Positions 10,659-23,110 of a DNA stretch of 64,000 nucleotides are shown piece after piece. Below the pieces are notes generated by a model, which saw only the letters and a list, made by a program, of their open reading frames with translations, was not told the origin of the DNA and made no database searches. The position numbers were made by a program, and so were the translations under genes. Numbering within the stretch: the stretch's first letter is position 1; each line of letters begins with the position of its first letter. Source of the DNA: Trichostrongylus colubriformis. Taxonomy: Eukaryota > Nematoda > Chromadorea > Rhabditida > Trichostrongylidae. Location: NCBI GenBank assembly GCA_963978905.1, contig OZ022259.1:50238727-50302726 (forward strand). Reading direction: 5' to 3'.

Positions 10659-13600
10659 TCAATCGTAATCATCAGGAATGTTGAGAAATGTGCCGATTGT
10701 GGGAAAGTGAACCGCACTGAACCCATCGGTACCACCCACTCCAGCCGCTGGAACTGCCCAATGAGCGCCCCATGCAATCTGTAATAATATATTCTTTTTT
10801 AATAGAAATGCCACATTATCGAGTGGGCTCGGTCAGTACCTGTCCATTAAGCCAATCAACCCCAACTGAACGTGGATGGTAGTAGAACTTGTTTGCGTGA
10901 TCTCGATTGTGAGGATTGTCCGGATTAGGTTCCCATAAACCTTAAATTTCGCACTTTACTACCAAAAAGAATCAAGAACTAACCTGTGATAAACGGTCCT
11001 CAAATTCTGAAGACATTCCAACTAACCAGGTTTACTGAAAGGACTGCGACTTCTAGGCCGATGCAAAACACCACTACTATCGGTTAAACCATCGAACTTC
11101 TAAATGAAAAATATAGACACTATACTATAGATCGAAAATTCCATAAAATTACCCTGAAAGTATTATCTGTACTCAGGACCGCATCTGACGGCACCACAGG
11201 AACAATGGGAACTTGCGCGGCACTGAATGGTAACGATGATACCGACGAGTTTTTTTTTGAATTTCAAAGGTGCTAAATTACCGAGGTCGTGTCTGAGAGC
11301 CATCACTTTGGCCCTGATGTCCTCCCCGAAGAGATGCAGGATCATTTTCGATTCCCACAGGACTGGAAGTTAGTCCGTTGACGGCTCTAAAAATAACATA
11401 TGAGAGCATTGAACATTTCCGTGCAATACGTCACGTCTGAGTGTCACAAGGGTGCCCTAAGAAACCCAGGTAGGCCTTCATGTATAACCGGTTTGTGAAT
11501 TACTGTCGTTAAATCAAAGTATTCTTTTTCTTCTACGCAATTTTTAGAAATCAACCGTGAATCACCTACTAATGACGGACGAATAGAGCATTGACACTTA
11601 TATAATTTCACCTTAGAAGACGGTAAAGGTCCCGGGTACTCATGGCGCGATACGAGGTTTTTCGTTGAGATTTTCGACGATTTCTTCGGCGTATCCTGGA
11701 ATGTGCTTGTGGCTTGAAACACAAATGAATTCTCTTGAATTTGCGAATTTCTCAGTTCGTTGCGAAAGTTGTTGTTGCGAAAGTAGACGATGAATTATCG
11801 ACGAAAAAAAATTCATTCTGGGATGGAACTCGGTATCGTCGAAGCAGCTAACACCGTTAAAGGTAAAAGTGCTATAAAGTATGGCAAACACCAACAACTG
11901 AGGAATGGCTAGTAGGGTCTCTGTAGTATAATGAGGAGCTGTTCGTGGAAGCGGAGCCACGAGGACTTTAAAGACACCGGAAGGGGGTAATTTTCGTTTA
12001 CGGTAGAACAGATGTAGTGTGGACGAGTTTAAGTGGCCGCCATTGCACTAATTCGCCAATTTGACGCCTTGGCATGGTGCCAAAAGATGTTTCTATCATA
12101 AATTTGTTTTTTCTTTTACTTTTTACTTTGTTCTTTCTTATATTGTTTCTGGATGTACTTACGTGAATGCTAATGTAGTTGGGAATGGCCACTCCGCTGC
12201 GCTGGGAGTGAGGTGCTACAACTAACGTTGGCCCGCGGCCCGTCTCCTACAGCGGACAACTCGGAAAGTTCGTGTTAGATGCGAATGGGATGCGAATACA
12301 CACCGCAGCGTCACGCTTTTGAGTCCGGGTTATCGCTTCTAACCTTGAGTGTTCGTTACAAAATGCTCATTTCTTTGCATCTTCCTCTTGTTTCGGGCCC
12401 CTTCCGGTTCATTTGATAGTAGTTAAGACAATCACACGGTTGGGTACGTAGAGCGAGAGACGAATCAATATGAGGCGCGAAACTTTGAACTGCACCATTT
12501 CTCAAGGCAGCTGTTCCAGGGTTGCTTGGCGGGAACTCAAGAATATTGCTGTTCTGCCATTTTATCGATTTCTGTATTGGAACAAAGAGATTTCATTGAT
12601 TCTTTTGGTGATTCGTGTTCTTTTACGATTATTTTGAGAGGGGTCAAAAACATGGAATTTCCGTGGATGACTCCTTTGAATCGAAGCGACTATTAGCGAC
12701 AGGATTTTTGTATTATCGTAACCTGACAGACAAATAAACATTAAGGGTCAAAGTATCGTATAAGTATTCAAAGGATCGTACTTTAAAAGTGTGCATCTGC
12801 CTGAATGCAAGCAGCAAAATTATATCTTGTTGATTCCGGATGTTTTGATTTTTGGCAGCTGTTGATTTTCGTCACACCCCGCTACACGAAAATTATTGGA
12901 AGAATGCTGACTTATGAGCAAACGTGGATTCGAGTGCCATCTGAGACTGAAGCTCCTACCCACAACTGCTTCACTCCTTTTTTGGCATTCGTAAGTAGTT
13001 CAGCAGGAATGGACGTCAGTCACATGATTTACGCAGGTACCCCCATACGGTTGAAAAAACGATGTTAAAAAAGCGCGCCGTGCATGACCTGAAAGACCTC
13101 CCTCGTAAGCATGGTTGTAACAACTAGGTCTTACGTTTTTCTTCCCTTCTCTGTTCTTGTGCGCGGATTTCGTTTCACAACAACATCCCCAGCATGGTCT
13201 GGTAGTGGTGGAGGAATGGCTAGCGTGGTGGATGCTCGGGCAATTGGAAGTAGACGTTGTGGTCTGTAATATGAAGTATAATAAACCCTTCCAATAGTAA
13301 TACCAAATTGGGAAAATGATAACTCACTTGTCAGGATAAGTTTGCTCCCGCCTATGGCCAGCAGCAGCGAACTGAATAGGCACATGTGGAACTGGAGGAG
13401 ACGTAACCCCCGTTGGTATATTGTACGGATTCGGATTACTTATGCCAGCTGAATAATTAGTTCTTATTATTGTTTACACATGAGCAATACCAATTTAACA
13501 ATTTTTCTCTAACTCACGAAGTTTCTTTCCTTTCTCTGCCTTTGAATAAATATACTGTGAAGCATAATGGTATTGAGCATATCTGGGACATCCATTGTAC

Positions 13601-16600
13601 CATAACCTGAAACATAAATGCAGTGTATGTCACGACAATGTCTCTCCAGCAGCCGTAAAAGGACGCAATCCGCTGATACACTTGGGAATCAAGCAAAAAA
13701 TAGGAAATAATTACCGAAATGGGCGGAGCCGAGCTGTCGAGTAAGAAAAGCGGTCCGTACTCAAATTTCATATAAAGGCTTTAATGCATTTACTCTAGTC
13801 CTATTCTTTATTTCTGAAAAAAGGAGAACAGTGAGCAGACCTGCAAGTGTTCAGAAATATAGGTAGTGGTGGTGGATTGCAGAATCGTTGAACTGCTGGA
13901 TAGAGATAGTCACATTTGCACTCTTCAGTACAATGCGGGAAGATACGGCTGTCACAATCCGGCTTACATGGGAATCGACGCTGTGAAAAAGAGTCATTTC
14001 ATGATTGTAGTGGTATACAAAAGTATAGCAAAACTTTGAAGAGAGCGCGAGGTGGCAATTTAGGCCTGCGGTAATAACTACATACTGTAATGCTTGCAGT
14101 TCGTCAGGTTGCAGATATTGCACACACGATACCTTGCTAAAACGCCGAGTGTGAATTCAATAATGGTATTGTGGAATGGTATTTTTTCCTGCTCTGCTAT
14201 CTTTTATACCCTTTCGCTATTTTTTATACCCTTTCGCTTATTCTCCCATTCATTGTTTCACTTGATTGCTGCTGCTTGTTTGACTTATTTCACATCATCA
14301 TGAATGAATGAAATATATCCCACGAGACAACAAATGACTTCACAGCGAGCAACTCGGAAAGATGATGCTGCAGATTGAATGAAAAGCATGTCATGCACAG
14401 AAGTGCCTTTGGTCGCGCAAGGCAAAGCGTTTGTAACTATAGTGAGCGATCTGGGTTCCGATCCATCACAATGAGGGAAACTCTGAAAATTTTGATCCCC
14501 TCTGCTCTAAACTATTCAACCCACTGGTTACTCTCGATGCAGATGTGCTGTTGGTATACCGGTAAAGGTGTCGAGAGAGGTCATCGATCGATTACCATAT
14601 TTTGCACTATTTTGTAATTTCGTTTCGTTTCAAATACAAAGTGCAGTACATAGAGGGAATAGAATTCGATCGATAATTAGGCGAAATTCGCTGCAGAAAC
14701 AACCGCATCACCATCATGAAACACCCCAGAGGATCTTTGGTGATCTACACACTTCCGATAGAAATTTTCGTGTTTTTGTTCGACATTTTGCAGTTCCTCA
14801 ACTATATCAACTGGATGTTGGCGGAGCATATGTGAGTAGGATTTTCATAGGACCTGGGGCTTTTAGCCAATAAGGAACCCCACAGAAAGTTCTTGGTCTT
14901 CGACGCGCGGATATAATCCATAAAGCTGATCATTCAATCAATTATTGCCTGAACGAAGTTTAAAGGTTCTCGAGGGATTGGCAAATAAATAAGGGCAAAT
15001 AAATAGATATCCAAAAAATTACTTAAGGATGATCATTCCCATCATAGTACCCGTCACACATATAAAAAAGGTAGTGAAAATCAAGCCGGTCCAAAACGAA
15101 ATTCAAGTTCTGTCACTCAGTGTTGATCCATTACAAATAATACCCCTCGTTATAACATTAATGCTTTCTTATAAGAAGGAAAACAGTAGAATTTCTCAAC
15201 CGGCGCTCATGAAATGCGATCTGTTCACACTCCAATCTGGGTGGGGGTCACGAGGTCGAAATTTCGCGCGGCCGCGCGCGACGAGCGGCGCGGCGGGTGC
15301 GAGTGCCAGTGGCAAGGCATGGCAGCCTTCGAGCGAGGCGGTGTGGCATGAGTGGAAGCGCAGACGTGACGCAGTCACGCTCGGCCGGCTCCTAGGGCAA
15401 TCGACACGGCGAGTCGTACTTGTGGCACCGCGAGTGCAACGCCGCGAAGCAGAAATTCGATATCGCGACCCTCACCCTTAATCTACGTCCCCCCTCCCCT
15501 TGATCGAAACATGAGAAGCAAACCTTGATTTCTTTCAGATATGCCTCTTTTCTTTCAGCTTCTTCCTCGACAGAATCCAGTTCTCCCTCTTCGCTGCTTT
15601 CATCGGACGACTCTTGTAAATCTTCCTTTTCCTCTATTGGTGTACGGAAAGGGTCCTTCTTTTGAGGTGAGTCTTCTGGCCATGCGGTCAGTGAAACCGT
15701 CGAGCTAAACATAATCATGTAAGTCTATGTTTTTTTCAAGCGTGGTTACAGCGTGAGTCAGAGCAAAGTAATTTTGAGTGATTAATAGTACACAGGAATT
15801 CCGTGGGGCAGAGCTGTACGCAACGAAAAGGGAGAAATTATAATCTTTTCCAGCTTGTTCTCGCATTCAGTTTTTTTCCGATCTGCGGCTGTGCCTTCAA
15901 AATCTGCGCTTCGCACAAACGCATGTGTTGTCGTGCGCGCTCCTATTTGAGCGTGCTATTTTCCCCTGCAACGCTACTCTGTTACCATTCATGGGCCGTG
16001 CGTTACGTAGAAAAAATAGCACGCTGATTTGAGAGTGCACACGGCAACACATGCACGAATCACAGTCTCGTGACGTATACAGCAGCATCAGTGAGGCACC
16101 ACACTACCTTCTTTAGCGAACTGAGCGGTGGGTAAACAGGCAGGTCAAAGTGGCACTCATTCCAAGTCATACGCTTCGACTTTTCCGTAAGTGTACTCTT
16201 TTGGGGTGCACATTGCTATATCAAAAATGAACGAAACAAAGTCAAACCAAAGTAGTGAACGTACGCGATTTTCTTGTGCGCGCAGGCTGCCTTGTATGCT
16301 GGGCAAAACTTCGAGATTGTCTGAAAAATGCTAGTCAGAAAGTTTGAAATTACCATTTTCCTCTGAGCGAAGAACTGACCTCCTCATGCTCTCCCGTGTG
16401 ATCGATGTCTCCGATGCAGTAAAAGGAGAAGTGCTGCTCGTACTTATCGCAGTAGCCCTCACCTTTTGCAAGAACGCTCGGTGATTCTTCTGTTTCTTCA
16501 GTGATTTGACGAGAAGCATGACTTTCATCAGTGGCTTCCTCTACTGAAATATTACCATTTTCTAATTGCAGGTGAGGCACTGGTGCAACATCTCAGTAGC

Positions 16601-19600
16601 CCTCACCTTTCGCGCGAACGATCGGCCGCTCTTCTAATTCTTCGGCGATTTTACGAGGAGCATGAATTTCGTCAGTGACTTCTTCTACTGAAATGTTACC
16701 ATTTCCAATTGTAGGTGAGGCATGGCGTAGCGACAAGTGGCGTCATTCCCAGTAACATGGTTCGGGTCAAACCCTGGATGAGTGCTCGCACATTGTGACG
16801 GAGCCCTTTCTCTTGTTTCAAAATCGGTGAGTAGATATTAGAATCATTTGGGAAGATGAAAACCCTAAAATTTACTTTCGCTGGGCCCTGCAAGTCAAGT
16901 CACAGACCAATTCGCTCCGTGATGCCACTAGGTGCAGGGCCAAACCTGGTGTCAAGGAATATGCTTGGAAAATAGCCGAGAAAAATTTAAGAGAATCGAA
17001 AAACATGCCTTCCACCCGAGACGTCTTTAAGAAAGGTCGTCAGCCGGGGGTGACAGTTGGGACACACGGATTTCGACCTCGGCCTGCGACCCTGTGACAG
17101 CCTTCAGTCTCTTCTTCAAAGGAATCGTACACGGAAAAATTAGTTTTTCTGTTATCCAAATATTTATGTTGTATTTGCCTAATGTTGCCAGCATGCAAAG
17201 TTCCACGCAAAAAAATGTGAATCCGGCTAAGGTACAGCACCGCAGTCTCCGCAGAGTGGGCGGCGCCTCCGAACAAGTGCGCACCCTGCGTTCGCCGCGG
17301 TCGGATACGCATTGTAGGAACAGACACTTACGTAAACATACTTACTCTCCGTTCGCAACCGCGTCGGACGATGGGACGGGGCTTTTACTCGGAGGCCCCG
17401 CCCACTCGGCGGAGTATTTGGGGAGCTGTATCTTAGCCGAATTCTCACTTTTTCGTGTGATATTTTGTATGCGGCCCCTATCAGGCAAACACAACATAAA
17501 TATATGGGTAACAAGGAAAATTCATTTTTCTGTGGACGATCACTTCAAGTAATAAGGCATGAATACAGAGGAAAACGTAGTACTTGTACGAAAGATGGCA
17601 TTTACATGAACAAAATTCCTGAACCGCAGGCTGTCACAGGGTCACAGGCCGAGGCCTAAATTCGCTAATCATAGCAGTGATTGCCTATCGATTGACGACT
17701 CGTTTGAGACTGGCCTATAATTTCCACGGCAGAGAGAATGTTGAGGTCAAGAATTCGTAGAAGGAAATTCCAAATCAAAATTTTCTCCCTCGAGAAATCC
17801 TTGAGAATCTTCCCCCCTCCCTCGAGGATTCCTCGACCCTTACCTGACAACTAAGACATTTAATAGGATCCGTCAATTGCGAACTTACGCAAGCAATCCT
17901 CTAGAGAAGCCTACTTTCGCCCGCCATGGATTTTGGCCCTCAAATGAATTCCGAAAATTACCTTGCACATGCGTTTCCTTTTCTTTGAGTTTTCGGTGGC
18001 CATGATCGTGGTCCTCAGCGATGAACTTAAGCGAATATTCTAATCAAAGGAGCACTACGGTAAAAGAAAATTTGTTTCTCACTCCTTCTTCGAGTTCCTG
18101 ATCATCACCGGAGTCGCTTTCCTTTTCTCTCAAATCAGAGTCGCTATGAGACTCTGACTTCTCAGAGGTTACCGTTTTCTTAACTGATTCCGCGTCACTG
18201 ACATCGGAAAAGGGATCCCGTTTGAATCTAAAATTTCTTTTTGAAGGCTTATCTTACATTAGGAGTGTTTCACTCACCTTTCCACAGCCTTGGCAATTTC
18301 GACTAGCCAGGCTCGGTCCTCCTCAGTCAATGGTGCGTCATGAGCTAAAAAACAACAAGTCAAACGAAGTTTTAGAAGTCACAGCTGATTCAGCTGTTCG
18401 ATTGATATCTGTCACGGCCTAGGAACGCCCGAGCTTTCTGATGGCACGTTCCCGGGGGTGTGTGACCTTATGTCCCATTTTCGCGCGGCGAGCGACACGG
18501 TGACTTTTTCCGCGTGTGATCGCGTGCATGCGTACACTACCTCCAAAGTTTTACGCGCGAATTAATTATTTCTTGATTAGGATTGTTATCATGTAATATT
18601 GATGTTCCTTTTACTTTTTATGTTACTACTATTTTGTATTGCTAGGCTACAAAAATTACTGTATTCAGATAATGATGAAATAAACAGCTATTTCTTGTAG
18701 GACCTCTATGGTACCAGGTTCTTGCGTCCCAAGCGTAATTCCAACCGGCCGCGTCAAGTCGTGCTGGTGGCACCGCGAGTGCGACTTCGCAAAGAGAAAA
18801 TTTGACATAAGGCTACACACTTCGCGCCCGGGACCGAATGCACTTCTCACATACAATAAAATTACACGAATCAGTATGACTACGAACAGTGCCGAACATT
18901 CCCGCCCACATGCTGATTTTACCCCTTTCCTGGACAAGAGGTTGAAGGGCTGACTTATAAAATACGTGAATGAATACCTCTTATTTCAGTAGGATTGGTT
19001 CTCTTGCTCTCTTCCAGTCGTTTTAGCCGATCGAATAGGACTTTTCTGTGCCCATCTTGTGCACTCTTCCTTTTTTCAGATTCCTGTAATAGTAAGATTC
19101 GAATTTGAAAGTTTTGCTGTAATTCAAACCCTTGTTGGGATGCGCTGCACGTTCTACATCCCATCGGGATGTAGAAATCGTGGTGCCTATGCAATGACTT
19201 GGGGAAGGGGAAGGGGGCTGTCCGATGTACAAGCCCTTGTTTCCATCCTTCCAGGCGGGTTTGGCACAACACACCTATCCTGGTGGGTATGAAGGTCTTG
19301 TTTTCTGAATGGGCCTTTCCATCCCCGCACCACAAGATGGGAGTGCGCGCCACTTGATGCTGCACCATCCGCCACTCCTGCAATGATATTTTCAAAAGGG
19401 GGATAACAAATAGGGGACAAAGAATAGCTCTATCCGGGCCGCAAGAATGCATATTGAATAAAGGACAAACAGTTGCCCCATTCGAGCTTCAAGAATGCAT
19501 CGCGCATTAATCTCATTCAAAACGCCGCCTCATTGATGAAGATGACGTTGCGCTAAAATCGTATGCAGACAAATTCATGACAATTTCATGGTCGTCATAA

Positions 19601-20914
19601 ATCAGAAGGAGAATGACGTCATAGTGTAAGTCGTCGAGAGAATAAAACATTTTCTTACGCGGCGATCGCTCGCCTACTCTACCATACCATACTTTGCCTT
19701 GCGATCGACTATCTACAAGGAGAACTCTCTTTGAAATGCTGTATCCAATCAGAGCATTAGCCTAGGAATGCTCAGAGGCACTTATTCTGCGATGAGACAA
19801 AGGCAGTCGTAATTTTGTAATTTTTGTTTTGGAAATATCTCGAATAATCGTGATCGACCACTTCCTTTTTCAGTGGTTTCAGAGATGGTCCGGTGATCTC
19901 TCTCAGAAATCTGATAAGTACACTTTGTACTAGGTGGCAACGGGTTATCCTGTGCCGGGCTCGATTTCGTGGAAAGGGGCTCGATTTCTCAAAAATTTTC
20001 ACCCAATGCAATGCTTAACCCTTCACGCAAGTCTTCCTTCTCCCATTTCTAGGGCTTCCCCTGCCATCCTTTCTCCTCAACGTGACCGAGTCATGTGCTG
20101 CTTATGATCGCCATATATCAGAGATCAGTGTGACTCTATCCGACATGTCAATGATGCACCGCGCGCGAAAACACGTCCACCACGAGAATCGATGAGCAGA
20201 ATATGGGTTTTCTTGTTTTTCACAATTTATGCTAACTTTTCGTCACTGCCGCACTAACACATATGCTTTCATTTTCATCGACAATTAAATCCACCGCCCT
20301 AAAAAAAAAGCAGTGAAAATGAGGAAATCCATTTTCAACGGGGACATATAACATGCAATTATGACCGCAGATTTTGAGAGATGTAGCAGAATAAGTAGGA
20401 AAACGATTACGATAGCAAAAATGTTGTCATTTTCGTGCGATCATTTGGAACAACTGCCGTCTTAGCTCGACTGAACAGATTTTGGAATCTATGAACGAAT
20501 ACTATCAAGATGAGCGATTTCGCAAAGATTTTGGCAGAAGCGCTGTTTCAGGGCTCAGCCAAGGGGTTATGTGTTTTTTCCAGAAACCTTAGAACTCTGT
20601 GATTTCTTGTGCTGATGGTTCAACGAAACTAAGCTATCAAGCCTTGCTCAGTGTCATACAGTAGAATGATCGCATTTGAATCGAACTAGGAGTAAACCGT
20701 AATGAAGACACCTGGAAGAGTGAAGCTAAAAAATCAATGCCTCACCTCGGAGTGTTGTAATCCAGGATCCCTGATTGTCTCGACGACGTCTGGTGAGCAG
20801 TCGGCTAAAATAGGACTTTGTCAAGACCTGAGCGGCTTGCCTTTCAAGGAAATCATCGTCACCTTGAGAGATTTGATACAGCGCCACAAAAACCAAGGAG
20901 AGTGACCAGATCAT
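10659..20914 (-). CDS. Paralogue B: long secreted Cys-rich protein, at least 16 exons
   Basis: Exons on the minus strand: 20914-20746 (ATG, hydrophobic signal peptide MIWSLSLVFVALYQISQG, then DDDFLERQ), 19083-18978, 18344-18278, 18227-18083, 18025-17962, 16687-16607, 16543-16354, 15704-15524, 13980-13841, 13606-13518, 13448-13328, 13263-13135, 11222-11153, 11099-11027, 10940-10840 and 10778-10659 (TGA). All junctions agree in phase except the first, where a small exon seems to be missing (candidate 19712-19659). The total is about 615 residues. Domains in order are a signal peptide; acidic and charged Ser/Asp/Glu-rich segments; a duplicated exon; the GEGYC module; an acidic linker; the Cx3Cx7Cx3CxCx10Cx11C module; WYNGC; proline-rich text; and a C-terminal domain with EPNPDNPHNRDHAN and FLNIPDDYD. 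It is probably exported; its role is unknown. An upstream in-frame GTG at 20929 is not taken as the start. Confidence 0.72.
11967..12411. repeat. Half-unit of the CACCGGAAGG inverted-repeat family
   Basis: It starts TTAAAGACACCGGAAGGGGG and runs through GGTAGAACAGATGTAG, GCCAATTTGACGCCTTGG, CTCCTACAGCGGACAACTCG and CCTTCCGGTT. The same series of words forms each arm of the 813-bp inverted repeat at 62744-63556. It lies in an intron of gene B. Confidence 0.6.
14090..14310. repeat. Dispersed repeat (TTCGTCAGGTTGCAG type)
   Basis: Words GCAGTTCGTCAGGTTGCAG, ATTGCACACACGA and TTCATTGTTTCACTTGATTG occur in the same order at about 31870-32060. It lies within an intron of gene B and has no coding content. 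Confidence 0.5.
16354..16687 (-). other. Tandemly duplicated exon pair within gene B
   Basis: Two adjacent minus-strand units, at 16687-16607 and 16543-16354, share the acceptor context ATTTCAG|TAGA and the encoded pattern VEE(V/A)TDE. Both then run to the word GTGAGGGCTACTG. In the first unit that GTGAGG must be the splice donor, because reading on meets TGA at once. In the second the same GTGAGG reads as coding K-G-E-G-Y-C, and the exon continues 109 nt further to a GTAATT donor. Both units keep frame when joined (phase 1 to 1, then 1 to 2). Confidence 0.7.
17076..17657. repeat. Nested inverted-repeat element, about 430-bp core with outer arms
   Basis: The core, about 17117-17547, is a palindromic element that begins CAAAGGAATCGTACACGG and carries the word TTATGTTGTATTTGCCTAATG with its complement. 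It is the same family as 21543-21932 and 56480-56912. An outer pair of arms (CTCGGCCTGCGACCCTGTGA near 17076 and its complement near 17630) suggests insertion into, or growth around, an older inverted repeat. It lies in an intron of gene B. Confidence 0.6.
18459..18820. repeat. Inverted-repeat element, TTATCATGTAAT family (copy 2)
   Basis: It begins GTGTGTGACCTTATGTC and ends GACATAAGGCTACACAC. The interior ATTGTTATCATGTAATATTG is shared with 50554-50921 in the same orientation and with 2077-2432 inverted. It lies in an intron of gene B. Confidence 0.65.
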
Positions 20915-22276
20915 CGGCCAAGACAGCACCTCCTCAATTATTAATAGGTACTATTTGATCCTCCAATCTAAAACAGCAGATAGGTAGATATTTCTGAAGA
21001 GAATCAGAAGTATAGAAGAAGGATAAGATTACGCAAAGGTGTGAGCTGAGTTTGCGATGAACGTGCCGACCGGTCGGTGTCCATTTGCCGCTCAAGGACA
21101 GTTCCGATGATAGCTTAAGCCGATATCATATATCATACAAACAAATAGTGATTCAAAAGCGAAAGTGCAACTATGCAATGAAAAACGTGTCTTTCAAGCG
21201 ATAATCGAAATTGGAACCTGATTATAGCTGAAAACGAACAAGCATCGAAGCACATGCAATGAGATAGTCAATCGGGAAGTGTTATAGCAATAGCTCCAGT
21301 ATGTAAATATGATTCATGAGCAATAACAAATTGCATTAAAGCTTGAGGCAACCTAATTTCTTTGAAAAGGAAGAGTTTCGTTTGCATACACTCGTTCCCC
21401 TCAGACAGACTTGGATAGAGCGGTGTCCATGTCTAAGCCAACCTAACTGAAAATTTCTGTGGATTTCTGTTAGATCATGGATCAATCGATCATGGTCGAC
21501 ATCCATTTGGTTTTTTGAAGCTCACCTTAAACAATGCGTGCATGCACGGAAAAAATGAGTTTCTCAGTTACCTAAATATCTATGCTGTATTTGCTTAATG
21601 ATGGCCGCATGCAAAGTTTGGCGGTAAAAAGTCAGCATCTGGCTAAGATGCAGCCCTCCAAAATGGCGGCCAGGAGACGGGACGTCCAAGTAAGCACCCC
21701 TCTCCGTCGTTCGCAACGGTTGAAGACGGGGAATGAGACTGTTTTCGTGATTCTGTGTTCCCACAATGCGTCTCCCACCTCGGCGGACGACGGGGCGGGC
21801 ACCCACTTGAGGCCCTCCCTGGCCTCCGCTTCGAGAGGCTGAAGCTTAGCCAGATCCTCACCCCTCATTGAGCAAATACAACATAGATATATAGGTAACT
21901 GAGAAACTCATTTTTTCCGTGCACCTATCGACTGCGGGGCCTGATTGCAAGGAGCATTGCTGCAGTAACAATCGCTGTGATTGCATCGCTAAGTATGAGT
22001 GTAGAATTATATGCTCAATAAAAATAACGGCTGACTATTAGAAGCAATAGTTTGGAGTTAAATATACAATCAAATCTTTTGTAGTCCTGTATAGAATTCG
22101 TACACACTGTGTCCCCACACTTTCCCTTTGTTCCATTTGACCATATACCACGTTCCTTCTATATTTATTGTTGATCACATATATACACCTTTAAAATAAA
22201 ATTATGCACATAATAGTAAGTATCTCAAATATCATTATAGACTAGCTTATTCTAAACATTGCACAAAGATTGGGAT
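20915..22276. other. Spacer between genes B and D, 5' side of B
   Basis: This would hold the promoter of gene B, but no conserved block like the one shared by C and D was seen. The palindromic element at 21543-21932 occupies the middle. The remainder is AT-rich and featureless to me. Confidence 0.4.
21543..21932. repeat. Palindromic element, TTGTATTTGC family (copy 2)
   Basis: The ends TGCACGGAAAAAATGAGTTT and AAACTCATTTTTTCCGTGCA are exact complements. The arms carry GCTGTATTTGCTTAATG and GAGCAAATACAACATAG. It is a relative of 56480-56912 and 17117-17547. Confidence 0.7.
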
Positions 22277-22344
22277 CTACGGTTGAGTCACTTTTCCATG
22301 GTAGCCCTGCCGCCAATGTTCCTCCACAAACGATGACGGAATTG
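22277..22344 (-). CDS. Terminal exon of paralogue D (apparently orphaned)
   Basis: An acceptor CTTTCAG is followed by 68 bases ending in TAG. Read with one carried-over base it gives P then IPSSFVEEHWRQGYHGKVTQP. This aligns with the last exon of gene C at 31078-31017 (TPLPTVNERWRESYYGKID), with the same acceptor text and entry phase. In gene D the preceding exon stops before it can splice here, so this exon is either used by another transcript form or is a relic. Confidence 0.55.
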
Positions 22345-23110
22345 CTGAAAGACAAGCATATTTGCATAAAATTTGAAGCAGTTGAGCTTCCTTAAAACAT
22401 TCAAAGGCCAAGAGGCCATCAAAGCATCCTTTTTTCGAGCCGGAATCGCGTACTGCTTTTATGCTTCGCAAAGTTTGTACACACACGTGCGCCTTTTATC
22501 AATGATCACAAAAAATCCAGGGCCCCCGATAGTAGCTGACCAGTCCCGCGAGCGGCCTCATCGCCTCAATATCACATGAACTGCCCCAGTGATGATACCA
22601 CCCACCCTCACCTCTACCTCCGTAATTAGGCACCAATGTTGAAGAGATTTGTGGGCTGAGAATTGGGGAATTTGGAGAAGAGACAAGTGTACTGCTAGAA
22701 AAGATTTGATTTCGCGAAACGAGCATGCGATTTGGGAGCGTCGTTGGTTGAGATTTAACGGGAATACCTTGTCCCACACTTAAGCCAAGGTGTAGGGCAC
22801 ATGATCGCTTCAGAACCCGATCACCTATAGCAACGTTAACTCTCACGCATCGCACAGCATGCTGCATGCCGCGGAGCGAACCCTGTTCTAACGATATGCA
22901 ACCACCTACAAGACCCCAACGGCGTTGAATTGCCTCACGCCGCGTTGTGCTTCCTTGACCTTAGGTATCACGCAAAAGATACAGGAGACCTTAATCACAT
23001 CAGAAGGACCAGTATGGTAGTAGTTTCAAGTTTAATCATTGAACGATGGAGGTTTAGAAAATGAACATACCTATATTTTATTTTGTTCGAGGCCTTCAAA
23101 AAATGCATTG

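Noticed and set aside
14568..14873. Plus-strand ORF with a hydrophobic 38-residue alternative frame
   Set aside because: No partner exons; two frames compete and it lies in an intron of gene B.
15029..15481. 150-codon plus-strand ORF
   Set aside because: Runs through a GC-rich repeat (15240-15480) related to 51240-51560 and lies opposite an exon-bearing intron of gene B.
20726..20929. Start of gene B at GTG 20929
   Set aside because: An ATG at 20914 lies in frame and gives a better signal peptide.
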